From: Sphingobacteriia bacterium
GTDB lineage: Bacteria > Bacteroidota > Bacteroidia > NS11-12g > UBA9320
Assembly: GCA_008080835.1 (NCBI GenBank)
Contig: VMDK01000127.1
Coordinates: 1 to 35,094, forward strand
DNA length: 35,094 bases
Direction: 5' to 3'
The position numbers and the translations under genes are program-made. This document shows positions 25,189-33,527 of the stretch, one piece after another. Below the pieces are notes generated by a model that was given only the letters and a program-made list of their open reading frames with translations, had not been told where the DNA came from and did not search any database. Numbering within the stretch: position 1 is the first letter of the stretch; the number at the start of each line of letters is the position of its first letter.

Positions 25189-27366
25189 ATGGATCTCCTT
25201 TCAAAAATCAAAATGCTGAGCAAGTTCCCTCCGCACATCATCGTGCAAAAGGTGTGGAATCGCATGGTGGACAAACGCCGCACCGCTGCGTACGTCAGCG
25301 AGCTCACTTCGAGTGATCTGAGAAAAGGCAATAATGCCAATATCCATCATCGGTTTTTTGATCTTTCGTCAGTAGAAGAAGGTGCATTTTCCGCCGATGT
25401 GGCTTCATACCACCTCAAGATGTTCAAGGCCCACCGATTTGACCTTCTGGGAAGTGGTTGGGTGGAGAACAGCTATGGTGCCGAAGCATTCGGACTGGAG
25501 ATCCACCAATATCCACGATGCTTTAAACCAACGATCGATGCTGAAGGAGCATGGTTGAAGGAGGTCGTGCTACCGGCACATCTCGATTACGCTCGTTCGA
25601 TCTGGCGAACGATTCAGGAGATCGACCCGGAATACCAACCGATAGATTGGCAATGCGATTTCAAATCCGGATTCCGATGGGATGCGTTGGTTCCATTTAA
25701 CAGACAGCGACAACTCATGGCGGGCAAACCGGGAGTTGACCTGAAGGTGCCCTGGGAATTAAGTCGCTTGCAACATCTACCGCAAATGGCAATTTGTGCC
25801 AAGCGCACCGGTGAATTGGAATTGTTCGCGAAGGAGTATCTCAGTCAGACGCTCGACTTCATCATGACCAACCCGATCGGAATGGGTGTCAATTTCAATT
25901 GCCCAATGGACATCGGGATCCGTGTAGCGAATATGCTACTGGCTTACGACCTGTTCAGTTCATTTATTTCAGCACCGGACTTGAGCACGTTTGAACCGAT
26001 CCTCTCCGAATACATACACGCTTCTACGCTCCATATCGCACATGACATGGAGTATCGCGAAGGGCTGACTTCGAATCACTACCTTGGGAATATCCTGGGG
26101 ATCCTATTTGCCGGAGCCTACCTGAAAGGCGAACGAATTGCCGATCAATTCCTGGCATATGGCGTTCAGGAACTGGAGTCTTCCATGGCGAGACAATACT
26201 TCGCAGATGGAGGAAACTTTGAGGGCTCTACCTCCTATCATCGCTTGAGTGGAGAAATGATGGCAGCAGGTGCCTTCCTCTGTCTGAACATGGACGATGA
26301 ACACCGACTCCGTCTGCAGCATTACTCATCGACCGGTTGGAACTATCATGGGAAACTCAAACCTGTAGAACGCCAGTCATTCGATCCGGGTGGCGATATT
26401 CTCACGCAGGAATTCTACGACAAGCTCAAACTAAGTGGAAGATTCACCCAATGGATCACCAAACCAGGCGGAAACATCCCTCAGTTTGGAGACAATGACA
26501 GTGGGCGATTCATCCGGCTCACTCCGGTGGGGCATTTCATTGCTCCAGGCGACCTCACGAATACGTTTGAGAATATCTCCCAAGCATATGCGGATCACTA
26601 TGACGAACATTTCTGGGATGAGAATGGACTGGAACATTCTCCATTCGTCAATATGATCCATGGCTTATTCGACCGATCGGAAGAAGCCACTCAAATGATC
26701 GAATTCAGTCTGTTCAGTAGTGGTATCATCACTTCTTCCGATGCATATTTCCCGGACAAGGCAATCAGTAAGGTACAAGCCGATCTACCGTACAAACAGG
26801 AACAGCTCATTGAGCTTTGGGAAGAGGGAGAAGGCCCGGGGCCGTTGCAGTTCATTCACTTTCCGGAATTCCAACTCAGCGTTCTCAAAGGTGGAGGACT
26901 TTATTTGGCCTTGAGCGGAATTTCGAACAAGCATCAGCACCATAGCATGTCGCATGTGCACAATGACAAGCTCCACCTTGAACTGGAGTACCATAGCGAA
27001 CCGGTACTTCGTGACCCAGGTACTTATTTGTACACGCCGATCCCTTCAAGACGGGAGGAATTCAGGAGTATCAAGGCTCACAATACAGCCGTCATGAAAG
27101 GTGAAGAACAAAATACTCCGCTGGAAGGTCGGGCCGGCTTATTCAACATGATCCATCAGGTGCATTATCAATTTGTGAGTATTGACTCGGATCATGTCTG
27201 TGCAGAGATCAGCTACAGACACAAGGCACATCGCAGGACTGTTAAAGTGACAACCAGGGGGGTATTGATAACCGACGAATGTACCGAGCCATTCGAAGTG
27301 AATTTAAAGCCATTCCCGTTGTACTCACCCGGCTATGGAAAATTGCGTAAAGTAAAGAGCTCTTGA
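25189..27366 (+). CDS. Heparinase II/III family protein (no signal peptide visible)
   Basis: The 725-residue product has an alpha-helical N-terminal toroid (about 60-500) with the NHY motif (N296-H297-Y298) and DGGNFEGSTSYHR (Y350-H351), and a C-terminal beta domain with HVHNDKLHLEL (589-599), RDPGTYLY and AHNTAVMKG. These match hallmark positions of heparinase II/III-like lyases. The N-terminus (MDLLSKIKMLSKFPP) lacks a signal peptide, unlike secreted degradative lyases, so it probably acts in the cytoplasm. Genes like this recur in exopolysaccharide loci next to bi-domain oxidoreductases; the reaction is not settled. The stop overlaps the TTG start of the next glycosyltransferase (TTGA). 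Confidence 0.88.
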   Translation: MDLLSKIKMLSKFPPHIIVQKVWNRMVDKRRTAAYVSELTSSDLRKGNNANIHHRFFDLSSVEEGAFSADVASYHLKMFKAHRFDLLGSGWVENSYGAEAFGLEIHQYPRCFKPTIDAEGAWLKEVVLPAHLDYARSIWRTIQEIDPEYQPIDWQCDFKSGFRWDALVPFNRQRQLMAGKPGVDLKVPWELSRLQHLPQMAICAKRTGELELFAKEYLSQTLDFIMTNPIGMGVNFNCPMDIGIRVANMLLAYDLFSSFISAPDLSTFEPILSEYIHASTLHIAHDMEYREGLTSNHYLGNILGILFAGAYLKGERIADQFLAYGVQELESSMARQYFADGGNFEGSTSYHRLSGEMMAAGAFLCLNMDDEHRLRLQHYSSTGWNYHGKLKPVERQSFDPGGDILTQEFYDKLKLSGRFTQWITKPGGNIPQFGDNDSGRFIRLTPVGHFIAPGDLTNTFENISQAYADHYDEHFWDENGLEHSPFVNMIHGLFDRSEEATQMIEFSLFSSGIITSSDAYFPDKAISKVQADLPYKQEQLIELWEEGEGPGPLQFIHFPEFQLSVLKGGGLYLALSGISNKHQHHSMSHVHNDKLHLELEYHSEPVLRDPGTYLYTPIPSRREEFRSIKAHNTAVMKGEEQNTPLEGRAGLFNMIHQVHYQFVSIDSDHVCAEISYRHKAHRRTVKVTTRGVLITDECTEPFEVNLKPFPLYSPGYGKLRKVKSS

Positions 27367-28655
27367 AGAAGGTTCTGATCATATCTTACTATTGGCCTCC
27401 CGCAGGTGGAGGCGGAGTCCAGCGATGGCTCAAAATGAGCAAATTCCTACCCGAAACAGGTTGGCAACCAGTCATTTATACTCCATCGAATGGAGAAGCC
27501 CCGGTCATCGATGAGTCGCTCCTTGAGGAGATCCACGAGGACGTGGTTGAAGTAAAAACCCCGATCTGGGAGCCATACGACTTGTATAAATTCTTTACCG
27601 GGAAAAAGAAGGATCAGCGCGTTTATTCCGGATTTATCAACGATGGCAAAGAAACCTGGAAACAGAAACTGAGTGTGTTTGTTCGAGGGAACCTGTTCAT
27701 TCCGGACGCGCGTAAGTTTTGGATCAAGCCTTCCATTCGCTTTCTCCGAAAATATCTGAAAGAAAATCCTGTGGACGCGATCATCTCAACGGGACCGCCT
27801 CATAGCATGCACATGATCGGGTTAGGTGTCTCTAAGAAATTTGACATTCCCTGGATCGCTGATTTTCGTGACCCCTGGACCAATATTGACTTTTACGACC
27901 AGCTCCGGCTGACAGCCATGGGTGATCGAAGACACCACCGCATGGAAGCGGCCGTTTTGAAAAACGCCACTCGTGTGGTGACTGTAACCCCAAGTTGGGC
28001 CAAAGATTTTGTGAAGCTGTCAGGACGAGACGACATAACAGTCATCACCAATGGATACGATCCGGCTGATTTCATAGGACGCCAAACTGAGCCCGATGGT
28101 AAGTTCAGCATTTGCCATATCGGCTCGATGAATAAGGACCGAAATCCGCACTTACTGTGGAAGATCCTGAAAGAGATGGTAAATGACCAGAGCTTCGCTG
28201 AAAAACTCGTGATCCGTTTGGTGGGTCAGGTGGATCACAGCATCCTCCAATCGATCGAGGAGTCGGGCTTAACTCCATTTCTGGAACATATCCCATTCGT
28301 ACCACACGCGGAAGTGATCGATCATTTGTGCAATTCCTATTTATTGCTGCTCCCGGTGAATAATACCCCGAATAGCATGGGTGTGGTACCGGGGAAACTA
28401 TTTGAATATATCGGGGCCAAGCGTCCCGTTATCGGTATCGGACCGCTAAAAGGTGATTCCGCTGCGATATTGCAGGACTCGGGCGCCGGCGATATGATCG
28501 GATATGAAGACGACGCCAGAATGAGCAACTTGCTATCTGTGCATTGGAATAATTTCAAGACTTCCAAAGGCTGGAAACCTGAGTTCTTTACCGAAAAATA
28601 CAGCCGCAAAGAATTGGCTGAGAAGTACGCGAAGCTGTTAGAGGATCTCGTCTAA
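27363..28655 (+). CDS. Glycosyltransferase family 4 protein (third, distinct)
   Basis: This 430-residue GT-B enzyme begins MKKVLIISYYWPPAGGGG with the glycine-rich loop typical of a Bacteroidota GT4 subgroup. It has STGPPHSMHMIG, WIADFRDPW, a VTPSW...ITNGYD linker and a donor site near VVPGKLFEYIGAKRPVI. The start is TTG at 27363, overlapping the heparinase stop; no later Met preserves the conserved N-terminus. It is unlike the two paralogues at 22038 and 23994 and so probably makes a different linkage. It is the last rightward gene of the locus and overlaps wecB tail to tail by 18 bases. Confidence 0.9.
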   Translation: MKKVLIISYYWPPAGGGGVQRWLKMSKFLPETGWQPVIYTPSNGEAPVIDESLLEEIHEDVVEVKTPIWEPYDLYKFFTGKKKDQRVYSGFINDGKETWKQKLSVFVRGNLFIPDARKFWIKPSIRFLRKYLKENPVDAIISTGPPHSMHMIGLGVSKKFDIPWIADFRDPWTNIDFYDQLRLTAMGDRRHHRMEAAVLKNATRVVTVTPSWAKDFVKLSGRDDITVITNGYDPADFIGRQTEPDGKFSICHIGSMNKDRNPHLLWKILKEMVNDQSFAEKLVIRLVGQVDHSILQSIEESGLTPFLEHIPFVPHAEVIDHLCNSYLLLLPVNNTPNSMGVVPGKLFEYIGAKRPVIGIGPLKGDSAAILQDSGAGDMIGYEDDARMSNLLSVHWNNFKTSKGWKPEFFTEKYSRKELAEKYAKLLEDLV

Positions 28656-29735
28656 GATCTGAACGATCCGCTCAGTGGCTTTTCCATCCCACAGTGGTGG
28701 AACTTCCCCTGTTTTGTATGTGCCGTCGCTGATCGCATCGATATACTCACCCACGATCTCCGGTTCGAAAGGAACCAAAGTATTGGTGCCAAGATCGATC
28801 GTACTTGGACGTTCTGTATTCGGACGAAGCGTAAGACATGGCACACGTCGGAAGGTCGTTTCCTCCTGAATCCCACCGCTATCCGTCAAAACGAACTTGC
28901 ACTTAGCCGTCAAATGCTGGAAGCTGAGATAATCCAAAGGAGGTGTCAGCAGGATCCGTTCATTCTTCTCGACCTCTCCCATCAACCCGTGATTCTCCAA
29001 ACTCTTTCTCGTACGCGGATGGATCGGGAACACGATCTTGTATCGCTCCGTAGCATAATTGAGCATTTGCAGAAGCTTAAGCAAGTTCTCTTTCGTGTCC
29101 ACATTAGCCGGACGGTGCATGGTCATCAGCACGAATCCACCTTCTTCCAGATCATACGTCTGCATGACATCGCTGCGCATGATATGGTCGTCAAACGCCA
29201 CCAGCGTATCGATCATGGTATTTCCCACGAAATGCGTATTGCCGGGAGCGTGCTCGTTGGTAAGATGGTCAATACCACTTTGCTCTGTAACGAAGTACTC
29301 ATCAGTGATCTGATCCGTGAGGATACGATTGATCTCTTCCGGCATTCCGCGGTCAAAACTTCGAAGTCCGCTCTCGAGGTGAGCTAGTCGAGTATCGGTC
29401 TTATTTGCGGCAATAGCAGCAGCCAAAGTCGAATTCACATCACCCGGAACGATCACGATATCGGGCTGCCACTCTTCGAAAAGCTCACTGAGACGTTTGG
29501 TGATCTCACCCACTTGCGCTGCCGGGCTCATTCCTTTTACATCCAGATAGATATCCGGTTCGCGCAAACCGAATTGCTCGAAGAATATCTCACTCATGTT
29601 CTTGTCGTAATGTTGACCGGTATGAATGAGTTTCATTTCAAACCTGTCGCCATACGTATTGAGCACCCGCTCGAACTGAGTGACCTTGATAAAATTTGGA
29701 CGAGTTCCTACAACGATCGCTACCTTCTTAGTCAT
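28638..29735 (-). CDS. wecB: UDP-N-acetylglucosamine 2-epimerase (non-hydrolysing)
   Basis: WecB interconverts UDP-GlcNAc and UDP-ManNAc, a precursor of ManNAc-containing surface glycans. The 365-residue product has VGTRPNFIK at the N-terminus, HTGQHYDKNMSEIFF, PGDVNSTLAAA, HLESGLRSFDRGMPEEINR, and the C-terminal TDSGGIQEETTFRRVPCLTLR that forms the UDP site. A TTG at 29756 would add seven residues, but ATG 29735 gives the usual N-terminus MTKKVAIVVGTRP. It lies 27 bases downstream of the YfhO-like gene on the same strand. It may supply ManNAc to the neighbouring polysaccharide locus. Confidence 0.95.
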   Translation of the reverse strand: MTKKVAIVVGTRPNFIKVTQFERVLNTYGDRFEMKLIHTGQHYDKNMSEIFFEQFGLREPDIYLDVKGMSPAAQVGEITKRLSELFEEWQPDIVIVPGDVNSTLAAAIAANKTDTRLAHLESGLRSFDRGMPEEINRILTDQITDEYFVTEQSGIDHLTNEHAPGNTHFVGNTMIDTLVAFDDHIMRSDVMQTYDLEEGGFVLMTMHRPANVDTKENLLKLLQMLNYATERYKIVFPIHPRTRKSLENHGLMGEVEKNERILLTPPLDYLSFQHLTAKCKFVLTDSGGIQEETTFRRVPCLTLRPNTERPSTIDLGTNTLVPFEPEIVGEYIDAISDGTYKTGEVPPLWDGKATERIVQILDEIL

Positions 29736-29762
29736 GCTTCTGCTTTCAGGCTGCAAAAGAAA

Positions 29763-32243
29763 TTAATTCTTTGCTAAATACGGCTTCAGGCTAAAACCTA
29801 TCCAACCAATAACGAGTAGTAGGATCAGGATCGATGATGCCATTGATATCCGCTCTCCTTTGATATAAGTATCCGGCTCGAACTCAAAAACGATCTCGGT
29901 ATCCTGACCGGCAGGAACCTTCATTCCCCTCAAAAGGTAATTGACTCGGAAGTGCTCGGCAGGTTCACCATTGATATAGGCTTTCCAACCTAAATTCGGT
30001 CCGTACCATATTTCAGAGAAAACTGCGAGCTGCTCCTCAGCACTGTTCGCCTTATAGACTAATCGCATCGGACTGTATTCTACCAATTCGATGCCGGTTG
30101 TGCTACTGCTATCCTTTATAGGTGGGTTGAATCCTTGCAGTTTATCTCGCCATTCCTCGTGAACGATGGCCTGCTCTGCAGCATTGAAATTCCGCAGCGA
30201 TCTCAACTCATCGGTGGCACTGTTAACCCACTTGATATCATTCACGAACCACGCATTACCCAATGCCTCCGGATTCACTTGCAATTGTGCATTTTCACCG
30301 GTGATCAGGTACTTCGTATTGAGCATATTGATGACATCGATATTCACTCCCGAAACGAAGATTGAATCGATCACATCCTGAATGCGTTGGAGCTTGACCG
30401 CACTATATCCACCGACGGTGTTGTAGAAATAACTTCCCGAGCTAGAGCTGAACGTATTCACTCCTTTGCTGATATCAAAGACGCGATAGTATCCTCGTCC
30501 ACGTGGCTCCATTTGCAAAATGCGCTGGTCCACTGCACGTGGTCGGTAGTTCTGTTTTACAACAGTCTTATTTTCAAAATCGTCGTGGTTCAGGTATTTC
30601 CAGTCAACACTTACGATATCAAAAAGCGCGAGTCCACCGATCGCATAGATGACGACCTGCTTTTTGACCTTCCCGTTGATATACATCCAAAGTGTTCCGG
30701 CACTCAAGAGAACAAATATGAGCGAACGAATTGAGCTGTTGCGCAGCATTTTCTGTCTGTCATCTGCCAGATCCTGAATGAACTGATTGAAGGAATTCTG
30801 ATCACCCTGCATCATTTGCAGGAATCGAGCATCCTGCATGTGTTCAAAATTGAAGAAAGATGGTCCAAGTATGATCAGGAACAACACCAGACCGCCGACA
30901 AAATAGACTGCATATAGCAGGTTCTTCTTAAGTTCCTCCTTGCTGAATTTGCCGTTCAGGAATTGATGCAATCCCAGGAATCCAAGAACCGGTATCAAAA
31001 CGGCTACCACACCCATAGCTGAGTTATGTGCTCTGAAGTTGCTGTACTTCGGGAAATGCTCAAAGAAGATCCTCTGAAACGATTCAAAGTATTTTCCCAT
31101 TGAAAGCATGGACACTATGACCACTGCTGCCAGTAATGCATATTTCAACGCGGTATTTCGCACCGTGAGCAATCCGAGTATGAACAGGAAGAAGACGATG
31201 GCTCCATAATACATCGGGCCTGCCACAGACTCTGCCCCTCCCCAGTACATTGGCACGTTGGCTTTCTTGTCTCCGCGTGCGCCAAATAGCTTGCCTGTGG
31301 TATAGGAATCGCCAACAGGTTCTCCCGAACTACCACCAACGGCACCGGGGATGAAGGTGGACATAAGATCTCTCGGAGCATAACTCCACATCATGGCGTA
31401 ACTCCACTGTAATCCTTCCTTATTTACGCTTTGATCCGTGCGCTGACTAGCCTCTTCCTTGAGTTGGGACTTACCCCTCATCGTTTCCTGCGCATATTCC
31501 AGGGTGGTCATGATCTTGGAAGCAGACGGACCAACGGCCACGATCCCGCAAACCAGCATGATCGCCGCTGCTTTCAGGTATGGAACCAGCTCACCTTTGT
31601 ACGCCGCAAAACCCAGGTACACCAGCATGAACAGTCCCATTCCGATCGCGAAATAGTACGTCATCTGATAGTGGTTGGCGGACACATTCAATGCTGCCCC
31701 GAGAAGGAATAACGCAGTACCTCCAAGCCATTTTCTTTTTTCAAGCAAAAGGTAGACCCCTGCGATGATCATAGGCAGGTAGGTCAGTGCTCTGAATTTG
31801 GAAGTATGTCCGGCATCATAAAGCAAGAGCTGATTCGTGGTGAATGCAAAACACAACGCACCCAAAGATGCCAGCCAGTGGTTGAGCCCCATGACGATCA
31901 GCAAAATGTAGAATGACAAACCACCTACGAAGAACCAGCTGATCGGATGAGCCAGCTTGAGCTGAAGAAGGGGTTCCACATAGCTCCGAATGAGGTTGGA
32001 TTTTTGCGGAGCACTGATCTGGTAAGTCGGCATGCCACCAAACATGGAATTCGTCCAAAGTGCGACTTTGCCACTTTGTTCTTGATAATCCATGGCCTCC
32101 TTTTTCATACCGATCCCGGCCGTGATATCGTCCTGATTGATCACTTTACCCTGCAATTGGGGGTAGAAGTAAATTACGCTGACCATCAGAATGACCAATA
32201 AGGCCAGAAGATGCGGTTTTGCCTTCGTCAACAATTCTTTCAT
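29763..32243 (-). CDS. YfhO-family multi-spanning membrane protein
   Basis: The 826-residue protein has an N-terminal helix (about 13-29) and a polytopic core with roughly a dozen or more hydrophobic segments up to about residue 540. A large extracytoplasmic C-terminal part (about 560-795) follows, with a final helix near 800-820. The VINQDDITAGIGMKKEA segment after the first helix, SMFGGMPTYQI and the overall layout fit YfhO, a GT-C-like family implicated in glycosylating lipoteichoic acid or wall polymers in Firmicutes. In Bacteroidota the substrate is unknown. It is followed by wecB and probably forms an operon with it. Confidence 0.85.
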   Translation of the reverse strand: MKELLTKAKPHLLALLVILMVSVIYFYPQLQGKVINQDDITAGIGMKKEAMDYQEQSGKVALWTNSMFGGMPTYQISAPQKSNLIRSYVEPLLQLKLAHPISWFFVGGLSFYILLIVMGLNHWLASLGALCFAFTTNQLLLYDAGHTSKFRALTYLPMIIAGVYLLLEKRKWLGGTALFLLGAALNVSANHYQMTYYFAIGMGLFMLVYLGFAAYKGELVPYLKAAAIMLVCGIVAVGPSASKIMTTLEYAQETMRGKSQLKEEASQRTDQSVNKEGLQWSYAMMWSYAPRDLMSTFIPGAVGGSSGEPVGDSYTTGKLFGARGDKKANVPMYWGGAESVAGPMYYGAIVFFLFILGLLTVRNTALKYALLAAVVIVSMLSMGKYFESFQRIFFEHFPKYSNFRAHNSAMGVVAVLIPVLGFLGLHQFLNGKFSKEELKKNLLYAVYFVGGLVLFLIILGPSFFNFEHMQDARFLQMMQGDQNSFNQFIQDLADDRQKMLRNSSIRSLIFVLLSAGTLWMYINGKVKKQVVIYAIGGLALFDIVSVDWKYLNHDDFENKTVVKQNYRPRAVDQRILQMEPRGRGYYRVFDISKGVNTFSSSSGSYFYNTVGGYSAVKLQRIQDVIDSIFVSGVNIDVINMLNTKYLITGENAQLQVNPEALGNAWFVNDIKWVNSATDELRSLRNFNAAEQAIVHEEWRDKLQGFNPPIKDSSSTTGIELVEYSPMRLVYKANSAEEQLAVFSEIWYGPNLGWKAYINGEPAEHFRVNYLLRGMKVPAGQDTEIVFEFEPDTYIKGERISMASSILILLLVIGWIGFSLKPYLAKN

Positions 32244-32262
32244 GTGATTTTGCTTGAAGCGT

Positions 32263-32270
32263 CAAAGATA
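32263..32270 (-). promoter_or_regulatory. -7 promoter box (TATCTTTG) of the yfhO-like gene
   Basis: Exact TAnnTTTG match on the minus strand 19 bases before the ATG at 32243, in the divergent gap shared with holB. Confidence 0.55.
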
Positions 32271-32339
32271 TCAAAATTGGGATGTTGTAGTACCTGAATA
32301 CAGATACCCACAATGCCCTTTAAATCTGTTCAGGAATTA

Positions 32340-32347
32340 TACCTTTG
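32340..32347 (+). promoter_or_regulatory. -7 promoter box (TACCTTTG) of holB
   Basis: Exact TAnnTTTG match 13 bases before the holB ATG. The 117-base divergent gap thus holds one box per direction. Confidence 0.55.
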
Positions 32348-32360
32348 AACGCGAAGCATC

Positions 32361-33509
32361 ATGCAGTTTTCATCGATACCGGGTAAAAGAGAGGTCAAAG
32401 ATCATTTGATCACCGAGATCAGGAGCGGAAGGCTCCCTCACCTGCATTTGTTCCATGGTCGTGAAGGCTCCGGAGAATTGCTCATGGCCCTGGCATTTGC
32501 CCAGTATCTGATGTGTGAGAACAGAGGTGAAGAGGATTCATGCGGCACATGTGGTTCCTGTGTAAAGGTGCAAACACTGGCACATCCCGACCTGCATTTG
32601 TCGTTTCCGGTGATCAAAGAAAAGACGGCCTTCAGCTCAGATCACATGGCTGAGTGGAGGGAAGCAGTTCTCGAAAACCCCTTCCTGACCAATACCGACT
32701 GGATGCGTGTGTTGAAAGCGGAAAACAAACAAGGCATCATCTCTTCAGATGAATGCCGGAAGATCATCCGGGACCTCACCTTGAAATCATTCGAGAACGA
32801 GCATAAAGTACTTGTCCTGTGGCTGCCGGAGTATTTCTCCAGAGGTGGTCAGACAGGTAACACGCTCCTGAAATTCCTCGAAGAGCCTACGCCTAATACA
32901 CACATCATTCTGGTCACCAATGCGATGGATCAGTTGCTGGCAACCATTATCTCACGAGCACAGATCGTGCAAATCCCTGACTTCGAAGACGAAGAGATCA
33001 GTTCGTATTTGAGCACAGTGGGAGAAGTAAGTCCGGACAGAGCCAAAGAAGCTGCTTTTCTTGCAGATGGCAACATGAACAAAGCCATCAAATTGAGTTC
33101 AGATCAGGAAGTTAGTCCGGCTCAGCAGTTCGAGCGATGGATGAGCTTATGCAAGTCGAGCAAGAACCAACCATTGATGGATTTCAGCGATGAATTAGCG
33201 GGACTTGGAAGGGAGCGCTTGAAGGATTTCCTGATCCAGTGCATAGGTATCCTAAGAGAATTCAATGCGCTGCATTACGTTCCCGAACATCGAATGCGAA
33301 TCCCCGGCGAGCTCACAGATTTTCGCCGAAAATTCGCTTCTTTCATCGATCACGAATGTGTGGCGGAGATGTACGAAAACCTGAATGATGCGGCCTATCA
33401 CATCGGGCAATATGCCAATGCCAGGATTGAGCTTTTTCAGCTATCTTTGGCACTCAGGCGTAGCCTGCAAAAACAGAATCACAGAAAGAAACAGGGCGTC
33501 GCGTCCTGA
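32361..33509 (+). CDS. holB: DNA polymerase III subunit delta' (clamp-loader AAA+ subunit)
   Basis: Delta' is the non-ATP-hydrolysing stator of the clamp loader that places the sliding clamp on DNA. The 382-residue product has a degenerate Walker A (GREGSGE, 33-39, with Glu where Lys is expected), a zinc-binding group C52, C61, C64 and C67, a LKFLEEPTPNTHIILVTN sensor region, and SRAQ near residue 200 in place of the SRC arginine-finger motif. The Walker A loss fits delta' rather than DnaX. It has its own promoter box and is followed 18 bases later by ricT. Confidence 0.9.
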   Translation: MQFSSIPGKREVKDHLITEIRSGRLPHLHLFHGREGSGELLMALAFAQYLMCENRGEEDSCGTCGSCVKVQTLAHPDLHLSFPVIKEKTAFSSDHMAEWREAVLENPFLTNTDWMRVLKAENKQGIISSDECRKIIRDLTLKSFENEHKVLVLWLPEYFSRGGQTGNTLLKFLEEPTPNTHIILVTNAMDQLLATIISRAQIVQIPDFEDEEISSYLSTVGEVSPDRAKEAAFLADGNMNKAIKLSSDQEVSPAQQFERWMSLCKSSKNQPLMDFSDELAGLGRERLKDFLIQCIGILREFNALHYVPEHRMRIPGELTDFRRKFASFIDHECVAEMYENLNDAAYHIGQYANARIELFQLSLALRRSLQKQNHRKKQGVAS

Positions 33510-33527
33510 TAAGAGAGAGGACAATAA

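Noticed and set aside
29736-29756. TTG start of wecB giving seven extra residues
   Set aside because: The downstream ATG gives the standard epimerase N-terminus.
32361-33509. dnaX instead of holB
   Set aside because: The Walker A lysine is replaced by glutamate and there is no DnaX-type C-terminal extension, which fits delta'.
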